Assembly: GCA_964432875.1 (NCBI GenBank)
Contig: CAYSPJ010000024.1
Location: 1-49,920 of the forward strand
DNA: 49,920 bases
Source of the DNA: JACJYE01 sp964432875
GTDB lineage: Bacteria; Bacteroidota; Bacteroidia; Chitinophagales; Saprospiraceae
Direction: 5' to 3'
The notes under the pieces are model-generated. The model saw only the letters and a list, made by a program, of their open reading frames with translations, was not told the origin of the DNA and did not search any database. This document shows, piece by piece, positions 35,836 through 45,214 of the stretch. How positions within the stretch are numbered: the stretch's first letter is position 1; every line of letters begins with the position of its first letter. A program made the position numbers and the translations under genes.

Positions 35836-38800
35836 TTAGCGGTTGGGTTCGGCCTTGAGGTTTTTGAAGTACTCATCAACCAAGGTCTTGTAGTAAGGTT
35901 TAAGAGATGGGGAAACGGCTTTGTACATGTCAATCTCTGCTTCCCGTTTCTTAATGTATTCTTCCAGGGAAGGAGGCATCCGACGTTCAGTTTGGCTAGC
36001 CTGTTCCGCCTTGCGTTTTTCGTCAAGCTCGCGTTCGCGCTCGGCTCTTTCGTGCTCGAGCAGGCGGGAGAGGATATCCTGCTGGCGTTTGAGCATTTCG
36101 TTGGTCAGGCGCTTGTTGACCAGTTCCGTTTCGGTTTTATCCATCTGGTCTATCATTTCCTGAAGCTCTTTGCTACCTTTGCCTTGCTCTTGCAGCTTTT
36201 TCTGTTTTTCCTGCAGCGCTTTGCGCAAGGCGGCCTGCCGGGCAGCCATTTCGGCATATTCTTTGGACGAGGGCCCTTCGCCACCCATGCCTTGCTGCAT
36301 GCGCTCTTTCATGCGCTGCATCTGCTGGTTAAGGCTTTCCTGCCCCTGGCTGATTTTGTCTTTAGGCACTTTTCCACTCTGCCCGGGCTGTCCGCCAGGC
36401 TTGGTGCACATTTGGCTGCCGGCCATCATGCTAGACATCTGTTGCTGCATCTGGTTCATGACTTCGCTCAACATTAAAGCCAGGTCGTTGACGTTTTTCA
36501 TAGCGCGTTGCTGGTGGCTACCAGCCTGCGGCTTACGGCGTTCTTCGAGGTCCTCCAAGCTGGATTTTATATTGCTGTTGATATCCGTCACTTTTTCAGT
36601 AATAAAGGATTCAATCTGGAATACGCGCTTGCTGAGGGCTTGTAGGCTATCTTCAATGAGACGGAAATCATCTTTAAGTTTGAACTGTCGTTGAACGAGT
36701 TCGACGTAGCGCGGCGTATTGATTTCTGTACGATTCAACTGGTTGATGAGGTCTTCCTGGTCAAAGGATAGGCCGACCAAGTTTTCCAGGAGCTGGCGTA
36801 GGGCTTTCATATCTTCTTCCATTTGCTCCATTTCACTTGATTCCATCATCATCGCCATGGCTTCAGCCATATCTTTCATTTTTTGTGCGGCATCTTTCTG
36901 CGATTTGGAAGCCTTATTATTCTGTTTTTGTTGCAACTGCTCCTGGCTCTGGTTGATGTCTTTTTGGATATCCTCCATTTGCTCCTCCCGGTCACCAAGT
37001 TCTTGAGGGCGCTCCAGTTCCTGGTTTTTCTCCTCTATATTTTCCATCTGCTCCTTGATATCCTGGAACTTCTCATCAATCTTTTCCTGTTCCTTTTGCA
37101 GTTCATCCTGGCTTTTTTCATCCTTTTGGGTCTCATCGCTGAGTTGTTCCTGCTCTTTAGCCAGTTCCTCAAGCTTTTCGATAGCTTGTTGCATCTGCTG
37201 CTCCAGCTCCAGCTGCTTAAACAGCTCCAACATGCGGTCGAGCTGTTTTTCGAGCTGTTTATCCGACATTTCCATCTCCTCGATTTTCTTCAGCGCCTCG
37301 TCTTTATCCAGTTCCTGAAGGAGTTCTTCGATTTGGCGCATCAGCTCGCGCATCTCGTCGCTCATCATTTCATCCATGAGCTTTTCCAGTTGCTCTTGCT
37401 TTTCCAGTATCTTTTCATCCATCTGGGAGAATTCGTCCTGGTTTTTTTGGTTCTCCTCAAAGGCTTGTTTGGCCTGTTCAATCTGCTTTTCCAGTTCCTT
37501 TTGGCGATCCAGCATTTTTTCTAGTTCCTTGCGGCTCTGCCAATCCAGTTCTTTTTCCTGCAAGAGCTTCTCCCGCATGCGCTTCATCTCCTCCTGTATC
37601 TTCTTGGATTCCTCAAGGGATTTCTTTAGGTTCTCCTTGATTTGTTCGTTATTCTGCTCGGCCATAGCCTGGAATTCTTCTTTGGTCGGCATATTATAGA
37701 CCATGAGGTTGGTACGGGCTGACTTGCTGCCGTTGACGCCGTCGTTGTCAAAGACCTCGAAGTAATAAGTGACTTCATCGCCAGGGGCTAGCGCTTCCCG
37801 GTTGAGGTCGAATGTATAGCTAAATTGCACCTGCCGGCCATCCGGTTTTTTCATGGGCACTTGCTGGAGTTCACCCTGCTGCCCATTAGCTTTTTTGATG
37901 CGGTAGTTGAAAGAGAGGCTCTGCAGGCCGTAGTCGTCAGAGGCATCGCCAACAAAGAACAGCAATTTCCGGTCGGTACTATCCTGGAATTTTTCCACTT
38001 TAATGCCAGGATAGAGATCCGGGATGACCGTGATGGAATAACCAATGGAATCAGAATTGGGCAGCGCTTGATTAGAGATAAAAAGCTTGTAGGCTTCGTC
38101 TTTCATGGCGCGTTTCTTGAAGGAAAACAAACCCGTTGCAAAGCGCTTGGCTTCTTCCTCAGCAAGTTCACCCAAAAAACGCAATTTAACATTGTCGGTG
38201 TTTTCGGTTTTAAAGACCCAGTCGATATGGGTGCCGACGGGCACTACCAGGTCGCCCACGCTAGATAGCTCTTCGTTCTTGCGCTGTGTATAAGCTGGGT
38301 AGTTGAGCTTGACGTCGAAGCCGAGCACATTGGGTTTCATCAGCACGTTGAGCTGGTATCTCTTCGACTCGACTCCGCTGGAAAAGAGGCGGAATTTGAC
38401 GTCTTTTTGTACATTCTTGAATTGGTAAGAGAAGCGATTGGCCGCTTCTTTCTTCAGGCGGTATTGATAATTGTCAACATTGATAAATACCTCATTGGGC
38501 AGTTGCTCCCCTTCGATGATTACCTCTAAGGGGAAATCCCCAAACTGAGCCACGGAGAGCTGCTCCTCAGCCAGTACGTAAGAGAAGGGTGCTGGCCGGG
38601 CGTATTCTTTATTGTTGTTGATGAGGCGGGTGGTACTATCTGTGATTAAGCTGGCATTAATAAAAAGGATGGCCAATAAAAGTAGCAAGGGAGGTAGGGC
38701 ATAAGGCAGATACTTTTTGTTTTTACTCAGGTCGATGGCATTTTTAAAGGGGACTGGCTTGACCTCTTCGGATTTCTGCTCGATACTAGCCAGGATGAGC

Positions 38801-39183
38801 TCCCGGTTGGAAGCGGTATCTGCCTGGCTTTTTAGTTGCAGGATATTGAGTAGTTTGTCTTTTACATCCTGAAAATGGTTGCCGATGATCTGAGCGGCTT
38901 GGGCATGTGAAATCACCTGGCCCAGGCGGAAGTAATGCAGCAGGGGAAGGAATACCCAATAAGTAAGGGCGGAGGCCGACACGCCAAGGAAAGAGTAAAA
39001 CATGGCCTTGCGGATACTGGACTCAAAGTAGTAATAGTATTCTAATAGGCTCAGGGTGAGAAAGAGCCCCAAGATGAGCCCCAGGCTGTACAAAGCGCCG
39101 CGCAACACCTGGTTGATATAGAACTTGCGAATGAACTGGTCCAGTTTATTGATAAGAAGCTGATAGTTGTCCTGCCTTGTCAT
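35836..39183 (-). CDS. DUF4175-family giant membrane/coiled-coil protein
   Basis: About 1115 residues. Two hydrophobic helices lie near 28-48 and 55-80 and a third near 165-185; a beta-rich region follows to about 500. Then comes a very long Glu/Gln/Lys/Met-rich coiled-coil (about 505-850) with many overlapping KEQE/QMEE repeats, and a Gly/Gln-rich, Met-rich tail before a helical end. This layout matches the DUF4175 proteins of Bacteroidota, whose function is not established. I chose the ATG at 39181-39183 (MTRQDNYQLLINKLDQF); the 18 upstream codons are not family-like. Confidence 0.85.
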   Translation of the reverse strand: MTRQDNYQLLINKLDQFIRKFYINQVLRGALYSLGLILGLFLTLSLLEYYYYFESSIRKAMFYSFLGVSASALTYWVFLPLLHYFRLGQVISHAQAAQIIGNHFQDVKDKLLNILQLKSQADTASNRELILASIEQKSEEVKPVPFKNAIDLSKNKKYLPYALPPLLLLLAILFINASLITDSTTRLINNNKEYARPAPFSYVLAEEQLSVAQFGDFPLEVIIEGEQLPNEVFINVDNYQYRLKKEAANRFSYQFKNVQKDVKFRLFSSGVESKRYQLNVLMKPNVLGFDVKLNYPAYTQRKNEELSSVGDLVVPVGTHIDWVFKTENTDNVKLRFLGELAEEEAKRFATGLFSFKKRAMKDEAYKLFISNQALPNSDSIGYSITVIPDLYPGIKVEKFQDSTDRKLLFFVGDASDDYGLQSLSFNYRIKKANGQQGELQQVPMKKPDGRQVQFSYTFDLNREALAPGDEVTYYFEVFDNDGVNGSKSARTNLMVYNMPTKEEFQAMAEQNNEQIKENLKKSLEESKKIQEEMKRMREKLLQEKELDWQSRKELEKMLDRQKELEKQIEQAKQAFEENQKNQDEFSQMDEKILEKQEQLEKLMDEMMSDEMRELMRQIEELLQELDKDEALKKIEEMEMSDKQLEKQLDRMLELFKQLELEQQMQQAIEKLEELAKEQEQLSDETQKDEKSQDELQKEQEKIDEKFQDIKEQMENIEEKNQELERPQELGDREEQMEDIQKDINQSQEQLQQKQNNKASKSQKDAAQKMKDMAEAMAMMMESSEMEQMEEDMKALRQLLENLVGLSFDQEDLINQLNRTEINTPRYVELVQRQFKLKDDFRLIEDSLQALSKRVFQIESFITEKVTDINSNIKSSLEDLEERRKPQAGSHQQRAMKNVNDLALMLSEVMNQMQQQMSSMMAGSQMCTKPGGQPGQSGKVPKDKISQGQESLNQQMQRMKERMQQGMGGEGPSSKEYAEMAARQAALRKALQEKQKKLQEQGKGSKELQEMIDQMDKTETELVNKRLTNEMLKRQQDILSRLLEHERAERERELDEKRKAEQASQTERRMPPSLEEYIKKREAEIDMYKAVSPSLKPYYKTLVDEYFKNLKAEPNR

Positions 39184-39228
39184 ATATATTTCAATTTCTG
39201 TTTTTCTTCCGATACAATAACAATAGTC

Positions 39229-39332
39229 CTTTGACAATTTGTGCGTGCTATCGCCAGAGGGAAGCCAGCCGACAATGCTTTTTATAACTGCATTGTCGGC
39301 TGGCTTCTATTTGCCCTCACAACTTGTCAAAG
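39229..39332. repeat. 104-bp nested inverted repeat (MITE-like)
   Basis: Outer arms CTTTGACAATTTGTG (39229-39243) and CACAACTTGTCAAAG (39318-39332) are inverted with 14 of 15 matches. Inside them, GAAGCCAGCCGACAATGC (39261-39278) and its exact complement (39290-39307) form an 18-bp perfect hairpin with an 11-nt loop. No T-run follows, and it lies 182 bp beyond the M1 peptidase stop, so a plain terminator is less likely than a small non-autonomous element. No target-site duplication is obvious. Confidence 0.6.
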
Positions 39333-39514
39333 AAGGATAACAATTAAAAACCCCTTTTCCCCTATAAAAAGTTGAAAACAAATCAGGTTTAACATAAATG
39401 ATCCTGCTTTCAGGCTGTTATACCTGCAGTTGGGTCTAATTGAAGGGTATAGCTTGCCAATGGATAGACAAAGTAGCCAAGTTTTTTTGAATAAGTCAAG
39501 CTCTGAAAAGACAA
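39333..39514. other. Intergenic stretch between the inverted repeat and the M1 peptidase gene
   Basis: About 180 bp, AT-rich, with no gene, tRNA or hairpin that I can support. Together with the repeat it makes up the 330-bp gap before the DUF4175 gene. Confidence 0.4.
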
Positions 39515-42121
39515 TTACCGGTCAATATCCGGCAATAATTGCTCATAAAAAGACTGCAACTGGGCATTAGGCTCCGTTTGCAGAATAGTTTGTAAGATAT
39601 CTTCTGCCTGACGGGCCAAGGTTTGCATTTCAGCTCGCTCGTCTGTCGCTGCGGCCTGGCGCAGCAGATTCAGTGCCCGGGTAGCGGCAAGGCGCTGCCA
39701 GGTGGATCCTGAAAAATCGAGGGCCAGCGGCTGTAGCTTTTGTAGCGCGCTATTGGCACTGCCGGGGCCGCCCTCAAAAGCCAAGCTTTGATACGAATCC
39801 ATAAAATAGATAAGAGCGAAGCCGCTAACTTTTTTTAGATTTTTCTCGTAGAAAGACAGATAGCCCGTATCGCCTGTCTCGGCATACAATTCTCCCAGGG
39901 CGAGCAGCAGTTCATCAACAGGCTCATTTTCCAGCAGGCGGGCATATTCCAGGGCTTTCGGCCGGTCGAAAAGGCTAAGGTACTGGAGGGCTGAACCGAT
40001 GACATTATAGGCAGAATCCTTTTCGATAGCCAAGACGGCTCCAGCTGCCGCACCAGGATATTCGAGCTCCATCAGCTTGTCAAAAGCCAGGCTGCGGATA
40101 TTAGAATTGGGGTCGGCTACGGCTATCTGCTGCAGCTGCCCGAGCAGGGCTTCATCCGCCGCCGCCTCTTCCGAGATGTTGGATAGGGCCAGCCCGCGGA
40201 TAGCCCAGAAAGGGTCGGCAAGGGCCTTTCTCATCAGTTGGCGGGCCATTGGCATGGCATTGCCACGGAATCGGGCAGTGGGTTCATAACGGTTGAAGAA
40301 CCCCGGTGCGTGGTCGTATTGATAGAGCAATTGCTCATCAGTCTTATTGTCTTGTATTTCAGCTAGTAATACGTGTTCTGGGTCAAAGAGGATTAGCATT
40401 GGCTCTTGATCCACATCAAAGGAGAAGTTTTGGGAGCGCCGGTTGAGGCGCACCGGGTGGCGCACTTTACTGCCGTCGGCAAAAAAGAGGTCTACCGCAG
40501 AGGGCAGTTCGAATACCGCGGGCATCTCGGCGGGGTCCTGGGTTTGATCTACCTGGACGGAAGCCTTCTTTTCTTTTGCATCATAGCTGTAAGTGATGTT
40601 TAATTGGGGGTGGCCCTGGTTGAAGAACCATTGATTGAAGAACCAGTTGAAATCTTCACCAGTGACGGCCTCGAAGGCCAGGCGCAGGTCATGGGCTTCT
40701 ACTGCCGAATAGGCATTATCGGTGAGGTAGCGGTTTAACCCTGCCCAGAAGGCCTCGTCGCCCACGTAATGGCGCAGCATGTGCAAAACCGCCCCGCCTT
40801 TGTTGTAGCTATGGGCATCAAACATATCATCTTTGTCCTCATAGTAAAAGTCAATTAAGTGGCGGATATCCGTGCGGGCAGTACTCAGGTAGCCAGCCTG
40901 TTCCCCCAGCAAGTGATAGTCCGCTTCGTCTATCCCATATTTGTGCTCAAACCAGAGGTACTCACTATAATTGGCGAAGCCTTCGTTCATGGTCAGGTTT
41001 GACCAGCTTTCGCAAGTGGCCAGGTCGCCAAACCAATGATGAAACAGTTCGTGTGCCACAATGCGGTCGTTATGGTTGTCAATCAGCTCCCGCTTTTTTT
41101 TCTGTACGAATTCCCCATAGATGACGGCGGTCGTATTCTCCATTGCACCGGATACATAATCCCTTACGACGACTTGGGCGTACTTAGGCCAAGGGTATTT
41201 AATGCCTAATTTGCCAGAGAAAAAAGACAGCATTTCTTGAGTATGGGCAAAAATAGCCTGGGCATCTTCTTCGTACGCCGGCTCCACATAGTAAGAGACC
41301 GGGATGCCCTCCCATTCTTCCTCGACTACGGCAAATTCGCCGATGGCAAGCATAAAGAGGTATGGCGCGTGGGGTTGATTAAGCTGCCAGTAATCGGTAC
41401 GGGTGCCGTCTCCATTTGCGGTGGAAGAGAGGGGCAGGCCGTTGGATAGGGTTTTGAATTCCTGGCCGACAGTGATGAGCATTTCCTGAGTACAGCGCTC
41501 ATTGGGTTTGTCGATAGTGGGAAACCAGCGAGAATTATTCTCCGTCTCCCCTTGGGTCCATATCTGGCGAGGCTTGCCGGGCTCTTCGCCACGGGGGTTA
41601 ATGAAAAACAAGCCTTTGTTGGAAGTAATGGCGCTGCTGCCTCCACTGGCAGAAGGTTTGGCGGTATAGTTTATATTTATGGTGTATTCTTCTGCTCTTT
41701 GAAACATCCGGCCCAGGTTTATCGCGATTTGTTCGCCATCATACTCATAAGCCAGTTGCGCGCTTCCTCCTTCCAGTGTGACGCTATGGAATTCGAAGCC
41801 TTTGGCATCCAATACCAATTGGTCGGTGGGGTAGAAGTAAGGGCGCAACTTCAGGCTGGCTTTACCCAGCACTTTTTCTTCCTCCCAGTTGAAACGCAAA
41901 TCCAGTTTGGTATGAAGCAGATCATTCACCCTCAGGTGGCTGGCGCGATAGAGTGATAAATCGGAGAAATCCCCGTCCCCGTCTTCCCGGCGGGCAGTCA
42001 CAAACATGGTGTCCAGTTGCTCAAATTCCATCTCCGGGGCGGGGATGGTCACTATCTTTTGTTGTGGCGTACAAGCAGCCAGGAAGATGCTCGTGATAAA
42101 GGCAAAAAAATATCTGTTCAT
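39515..42121 (-). CDS. M1-family aminopeptidase lipoprotein
   Basis: An 868-residue lipid-anchored peptidase: lipobox FLAAC (Cys17), beta-rich N-terminal domain, the exopeptidase motif GAMEN (325-329), and the zinc site HELFHHWFGD (H357, E358, H361) with E380 in TMNEGFANY at the canonical spacing. The C-terminal third (about 620-860) is alpha-helical with HEAT-like repeats, as in ERAP/PepN-type enzymes. It probably removes N-terminal residues from peptides in the periplasm. It starts 38 bp after the stop of the alpha/beta hydrolase gene on the same strand. Confidence 0.95.
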   Translation of the reverse strand: MNRYFFAFITSIFLAACTPQQKIVTIPAPEMEFEQLDTMFVTARREDGDGDFSDLSLYRASHLRVNDLLHTKLDLRFNWEEEKVLGKASLKLRPYFYPTDQLVLDAKGFEFHSVTLEGGSAQLAYEYDGEQIAINLGRMFQRAEEYTININYTAKPSASGGSSAITSNKGLFFINPRGEEPGKPRQIWTQGETENNSRWFPTIDKPNERCTQEMLITVGQEFKTLSNGLPLSSTANGDGTRTDYWQLNQPHAPYLFMLAIGEFAVVEEEWEGIPVSYYVEPAYEEDAQAIFAHTQEMLSFFSGKLGIKYPWPKYAQVVVRDYVSGAMENTTAVIYGEFVQKKKRELIDNHNDRIVAHELFHHWFGDLATCESWSNLTMNEGFANYSEYLWFEHKYGIDEADYHLLGEQAGYLSTARTDIRHLIDFYYEDKDDMFDAHSYNKGGAVLHMLRHYVGDEAFWAGLNRYLTDNAYSAVEAHDLRLAFEAVTGEDFNWFFNQWFFNQGHPQLNITYSYDAKEKKASVQVDQTQDPAEMPAVFELPSAVDLFFADGSKVRHPVRLNRRSQNFSFDVDQEPMLILFDPEHVLLAEIQDNKTDEQLLYQYDHAPGFFNRYEPTARFRGNAMPMARQLMRKALADPFWAIRGLALSNISEEAAADEALLGQLQQIAVADPNSNIRSLAFDKLMELEYPGAAAGAVLAIEKDSAYNVIGSALQYLSLFDRPKALEYARLLENEPVDELLLALGELYAETGDTGYLSFYEKNLKKVSGFALIYFMDSYQSLAFEGGPGSANSALQKLQPLALDFSGSTWQRLAATRALNLLRQAAATDERAEMQTLARQAEDILQTILQTEPNAQLQSFYEQLLPDIDR

Positions 42122-42159
42122 AATTTATGGCTATTGTGGGCGGGGAGATATTTCCCCAT

Positions 42160-43082
42160 TTAGCTGGCCGTCACTTCAGCCAGGAAATTTTCCAGATGGC
42201 GGTTAAACAGCTCGGGATGCTCCATCATGGGGGCATGGCCGCATTCATCAAAGAAAATGAGTCGGGAATTTTTAATCAGCTCGTGAAATTTCTCGCCAAC
42301 AAAAGCCGGAGTCACTTTATCTTCTTTGCCCCAAACTAAAAGCGTGGGGGCATTGACTTGGTGCAGTTTATCACTGAGGTTGTGCCTGATAGCCGATTTG
42401 GCGGTCGCTACTACCCGGATGGCTTTGTTGCGGTCATTGACGATGTCAAAGATCTCATCTACCAGTTCCTTGCTAGCTACGGCGGGGTTGTAGAAGGTGT
42501 CCTGGGTTTTCTTTTCGATAAATTCGTAGTTGCCTCTTTTGGGGAAACTTGTGCCCATGGCACTCTCAAATAAGCCCGAACTGCCGGTCAGGATGATTGA
42601 GCCGATGCGGTCGGGGCGAGCCAAAGCATAGAGCAAGGCGATATGGCCACCTAGCGAATTGCCTAGTACATGTACCTGTTCATAGCCTTTGTACTCTACG
42701 AATTCAATCACATGGTCTACCAAGCCAGCCAGGGATACCTTCCGGATGGGAANNNNNNNNNNNNNNNNNNNNNNNNNNNNNNNNNNNNNNNNNNNNNNNN
42801 NNNNNNNNNNNNNNNNNNNNNNNNNNNNNNNNNNNNNNNNNNNNNNNNNNNNACGAATTCAATCACATGGTCTACCAAGCCAGCCAGGGATACCTTCCGG
42901 ATGGGAAGCTCAAATATTGGAAGTATTGGCACAACGACATTACACTTGCCGGAGAAATGCTCTATGATTCCCTGGAAATTGCTCAATGCGCCAAATAGAC
43001 CATGTAATAGCAAAAGCGTTTTTTCGCCACCTTCTGATTCTATGTATTTAAACTTTCCGTCTTCTTTAATACCGTATTCCAT
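42160..43082 (-). CDS. Alpha/beta hydrolase, interrupted by an assembly gap
   Basis: Two pieces of one gene flank a run of 100 Ns. Removing the Ns and one copy of the flanking 55-bp duplication (155 bp in all) leaves 768 bp, an intact frame of 255 residues. That protein has the oxyanion region LLLLHGLFG, the nucleophile elbow GNSLGG (Ser91), an Asp in WGKEDKVTP and the catalytic His in DECGHAP, so it is a complete alpha/beta hydrolase; the substrate is unknown. It is therefore not a true pseudogene. Confidence 0.85.
42698..42907. other. Scaffold gap flanked by an exact 55-bp duplication
   Basis: 42698-42752 and 42853-42907 are identical over 55 bp, with exactly 100 Ns (42753-42852) between them. 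Two contigs that overlap by one k-mer length were scaffolded without merging. The real gap is most likely zero. Confidence 0.9.
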
Positions 43083-43099
43083 TGGTATAATTATCAGTT

Positions 43100-43129
43100 A
43101 ATGAAGTCTTCATTCGGGGGAGCGCCCCC
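43100..43129 (-). promoter_or_regulatory. Paired inverted repeats in the leader of the alpha/beta hydrolase gene
   Basis: AATGAAG-T-CTTCATT (43100-43114) and GGGGG-AGCG-CCCCC (43116-43129) lie side by side between the promoter and the start codon. They would fold as two small hairpins in the transcript; a regulatory role is only a guess. Confidence 0.3.
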
Positions 43130-43138
43130 ACATGGCTG

Positions 43139-43169
43139 CAAAAATACGTTTTTTCTCATTATACTGCAA
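43139..43169 (-). promoter_or_regulatory. Promoter of the alpha/beta hydrolase-M1 peptidase pair
   Basis: On the minus strand, TTG (43167-43169) and TATTTTTG (43139-43146) are separated by 20 nt, a good fit to the Bacteroidota consensus, about 57 nt upstream of the start codon at 43082. Confidence 0.55.
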
Positions 43170-43542
43170 TTCTGCCATTGCCTGCTTCATGCGATAAATC
43201 CCAGCCGCCTTTCCGGGCGCCAATTTTCGATTTCATCCCTCTTTTCCCTACTAAGGGCGCAGTAACATATAAAAAAAGCAGCAAAAGATGCTAAATCCCA
43301 ATAAATTTATTACCTTTACCACGAGCGAAGCCAAAAGAGGCTGGCTTGGGGGCAAAAACTGGAGCTTGCTTTTGGGCAAGAAACACCCCATCGCGCTAGT
43401 TTTGTAATGAATCTTCCCTAAGGATAAGGCTCATTATAGAATATTTCAAAGCTTTGTTTACCTTTGATGCGCTGAAAACACTAGTTTTGCACCAGCTAAA
43501 CGTTGAAACCAATAATAATTCATTAATCAAACTTAAGAAAAC
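43170..43542 (+). promoter_or_regulatory. Long leader region of the OmpA-family gene with several -7 candidates
   Basis: Three TAnnTTTG-like matches on the plus strand: TACCTTTA (43311-43318), TACCTTTG (43459-43466) and TAGTTTTG (43482-43489). None has a perfectly spaced -33 TTTG. No small gene is visible in these 370 bp. Confidence 0.35.
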
Positions 43543-44307
43543 ATGCGTCTGATAGTAAAATTACTGATCTTCGTCCTGGCTATCGGCTCCTTCCAGGCTT
43601 GTGTTTCTAAAAAGAAATACGATGAACTGCTGGCAGCTAAAGAAGCTACAGATCAAGCACTTGCTCAAACCCAGGCTCGCGTAAAAGCACTGGAAGAAGA
43701 AAAAATGGCTCTTCAAGCGGAATTCGATGCCGCCAGAACCGAGATGAACGCCAAAATCTCCTCGTTGGAAGGTAACATGAAAACCATGGAAGGCCAGATG
43801 AAGCAAGTACAAGAAAAACTCAGCATGACTGAGAAGGAACTCGCCGCTCTGCGCGCTGAAATCGATGGCATCTTCGGCGCTTATGCCGATAGCGGCCTGA
43901 AACTGGAAGATCGCGATGGCCGCCTCTACGTCGTTACTGAAGAAGCGATGGAGTATCGCAGCGGGTCTACTCGCTTGAGTAAATCACAAAGAGAAGCTCT
44001 GGACAAACTGGCTGGTACGCTGAAAGACAACCCGAAACTGCAGTTGATGATTGTAGGTCATGCCGACTCTCAGCGCATGAAGGAAGGTGCCATCTACCGC
44101 GACAACTGGGATCTCAGCGTAGCCCGCGCTAATGAAGTAGTCCGCTACCTCATCCGCAATGGTGCCGCCCCTACTCAACTGACCATCGCCGGCCAGGGCG
44201 ACGTACAGCCGATCGGCGATAACAAAACTGCCGAGGGACGTCAGCAAAACCGCCGCTCCGTAGTACAGCCGAACCCAAATTTGAGCGGCTTCATGAAGAA
44301 GAACTAA
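43543..44307 (+). CDS. OmpA-family lipoprotein
   Basis: A 254-residue lipoprotein: signal peptide with lipobox FQAC (Cys20), a coiled-coil (about 25-110), and an OmpA-like peptidoglycan-binding domain (about 120-245) with NWDLSVARANEVVRYL and the closing GRQQNRR. It would tether the outer membrane to peptidoglycan. The domain is at the C-terminus without a beta-barrel, as in Pal-like proteins. A strong terminator follows the stop. Confidence 0.93.
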   Translation: MRLIVKLLIFVLAIGSFQACVSKKKYDELLAAKEATDQALAQTQARVKALEEEKMALQAEFDAARTEMNAKISSLEGNMKTMEGQMKQVQEKLSMTEKELAALRAEIDGIFGAYADSGLKLEDRDGRLYVVTEEAMEYRSGSTRLSKSQREALDKLAGTLKDNPKLQLMIVGHADSQRMKEGAIYRDNWDLSVARANEVVRYLIRNGAAPTQLTIAGQGDVQPIGDNKTAEGRQQNRRSVVQPNPNLSGFMKKN

Positions 44308-44327
44308 GCAAATCGTTTTTCATAATG

Positions 44328-44362
44328 AAAAGCCGGGTGGGATTTCTCACCCGGCTTTTTTT
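44328..44362. terminator. Bidirectional intrinsic terminator
   Basis: AGCCGGGTG (44331-44339) and CACCCGGCT (44348-44356) form a 9-bp GC-rich stem with an 8-nt loop, with A-runs before and a T-run after (CTTTTTTT). It serves the OmpA-family gene (+) and, on the other strand, the DUF4249 gene (-). Confidence 0.9.
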
Positions 44363-45209
44363 ATTCTATCACTATCGAAACCCGGTCGTAATTCAGCCCG
44401 GTAAAGATGCCGATGGCATCAGCCGTGCCCCCTAGGTTGGAGATAATCGGGCTAGGTTGGGCAAACGGGTTGCCATTAGATATCTCCGCATCTTGTAAGC
44501 TCTGTAGGAAATCATGGTACTGCTTTTCGATATGGAAAATCGTGGCGATGACCTTCTCGCCTTTGGCAAAGCTGAAAAAGGTGCCAAAGGCGATGACTTG
44601 GTTGTTCACCAGTTGATCATCAACCGTAAAGTCCTGGAGCGCCAAGCTATCTAAAGTATTTTCATGTAACATCCGACGGTAGTAGTTCTCCTGGCTGGGG
44701 TTGTCCGTGATGTAGGTCAGTACTCGAGCCAAAGTATCGTTTTCAGCGAACTGCACAACCATGCTATCAATTGGTACTACCGGCAACATGCGCGTATTGG
44801 CCGTGATGGTCTTGCCGTCTGGCGTAGTGATGAGCAATTCGAACGGATTGACCGTATCGTAAGGCACTTGTAAATCGGAATAGTAATTGAAAAGCTTCCC
44901 AGATATTGGGTTGAAGATGAGCCGGTTCTCTAGCCTAATCTCCACTCCTTTATAAAGTATGGTGACTTCGGCACCTTCCACCAGGATATCTTTGAGGAAA
45001 TCCTGGTTGATATCGGGGAAAGGGGCAAAATAGGGCGCACTGCGGCTCAGCAGGAGCGTATGAGGCTGGCCGGGCTCCAGGTAACACTCCAGGATGTAGC
45101 GCGATTCATACTCCGGTAGTTGTATTTCTACTTCTTTCTCCAGGTTGCAAGAGGCCAGGAGCGTACTGCCGAATATAAGGGCAAGGGACCAAAGACATAA
45201 ATTTTTCAT
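44361..45209 (-). CDS. DUF4249 domain lipoprotein
   Basis: A 282-residue lipoprotein (signal with lipobox LLASC, Cys20) whose remaining part is beta-rich and matches DUF4249, a family nearly always encoded next to a TonB-dependent receptor in Bacteroidota. It follows the receptor gene by 5 bp. Its role is inferred to be that of a surface or periplasmic partner of the receptor; the ligand is unknown. Confidence 0.9.
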   Translation of the reverse strand: MKNLCLWSLALIFGSTLLASCNLEKEVEIQLPEYESRYILECYLEPGQPHTLLLSRSAPYFAPFPDINQDFLKDILVEGAEVTILYKGVEIRLENRLIFNPISGKLFNYYSDLQVPYDTVNPFELLITTPDGKTITANTRMLPVVPIDSMVVQFAENDTLARVLTYITDNPSQENYYRRMLHENTLDSLALQDFTVDDQLVNNQVIAFGTFFSFAKGEKVIATIFHIEKQYHDFLQSLQDAEISNGNPFAQPSPIISNLGGTADAIGIFTGLNYDRVSIVIE

Positions 45210-45214
45210 GCGGA

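Noticed and set aside
36883..37524. Long leucine/phenylalanine-rich plus-strand frames opposite the DUF4175 gene
   Set aside because: They are the complement of its Glu/Gln/Lys coiled-coil codons; such shadows arise from biased codon composition.
42160..43082. Pseudogene or true tandem duplication in the alpha/beta hydrolase
   Set aside because: The duplication is exactly 55 bp, abuts a 100-N run, and its removal restores the full reading frame, which points to assembly.
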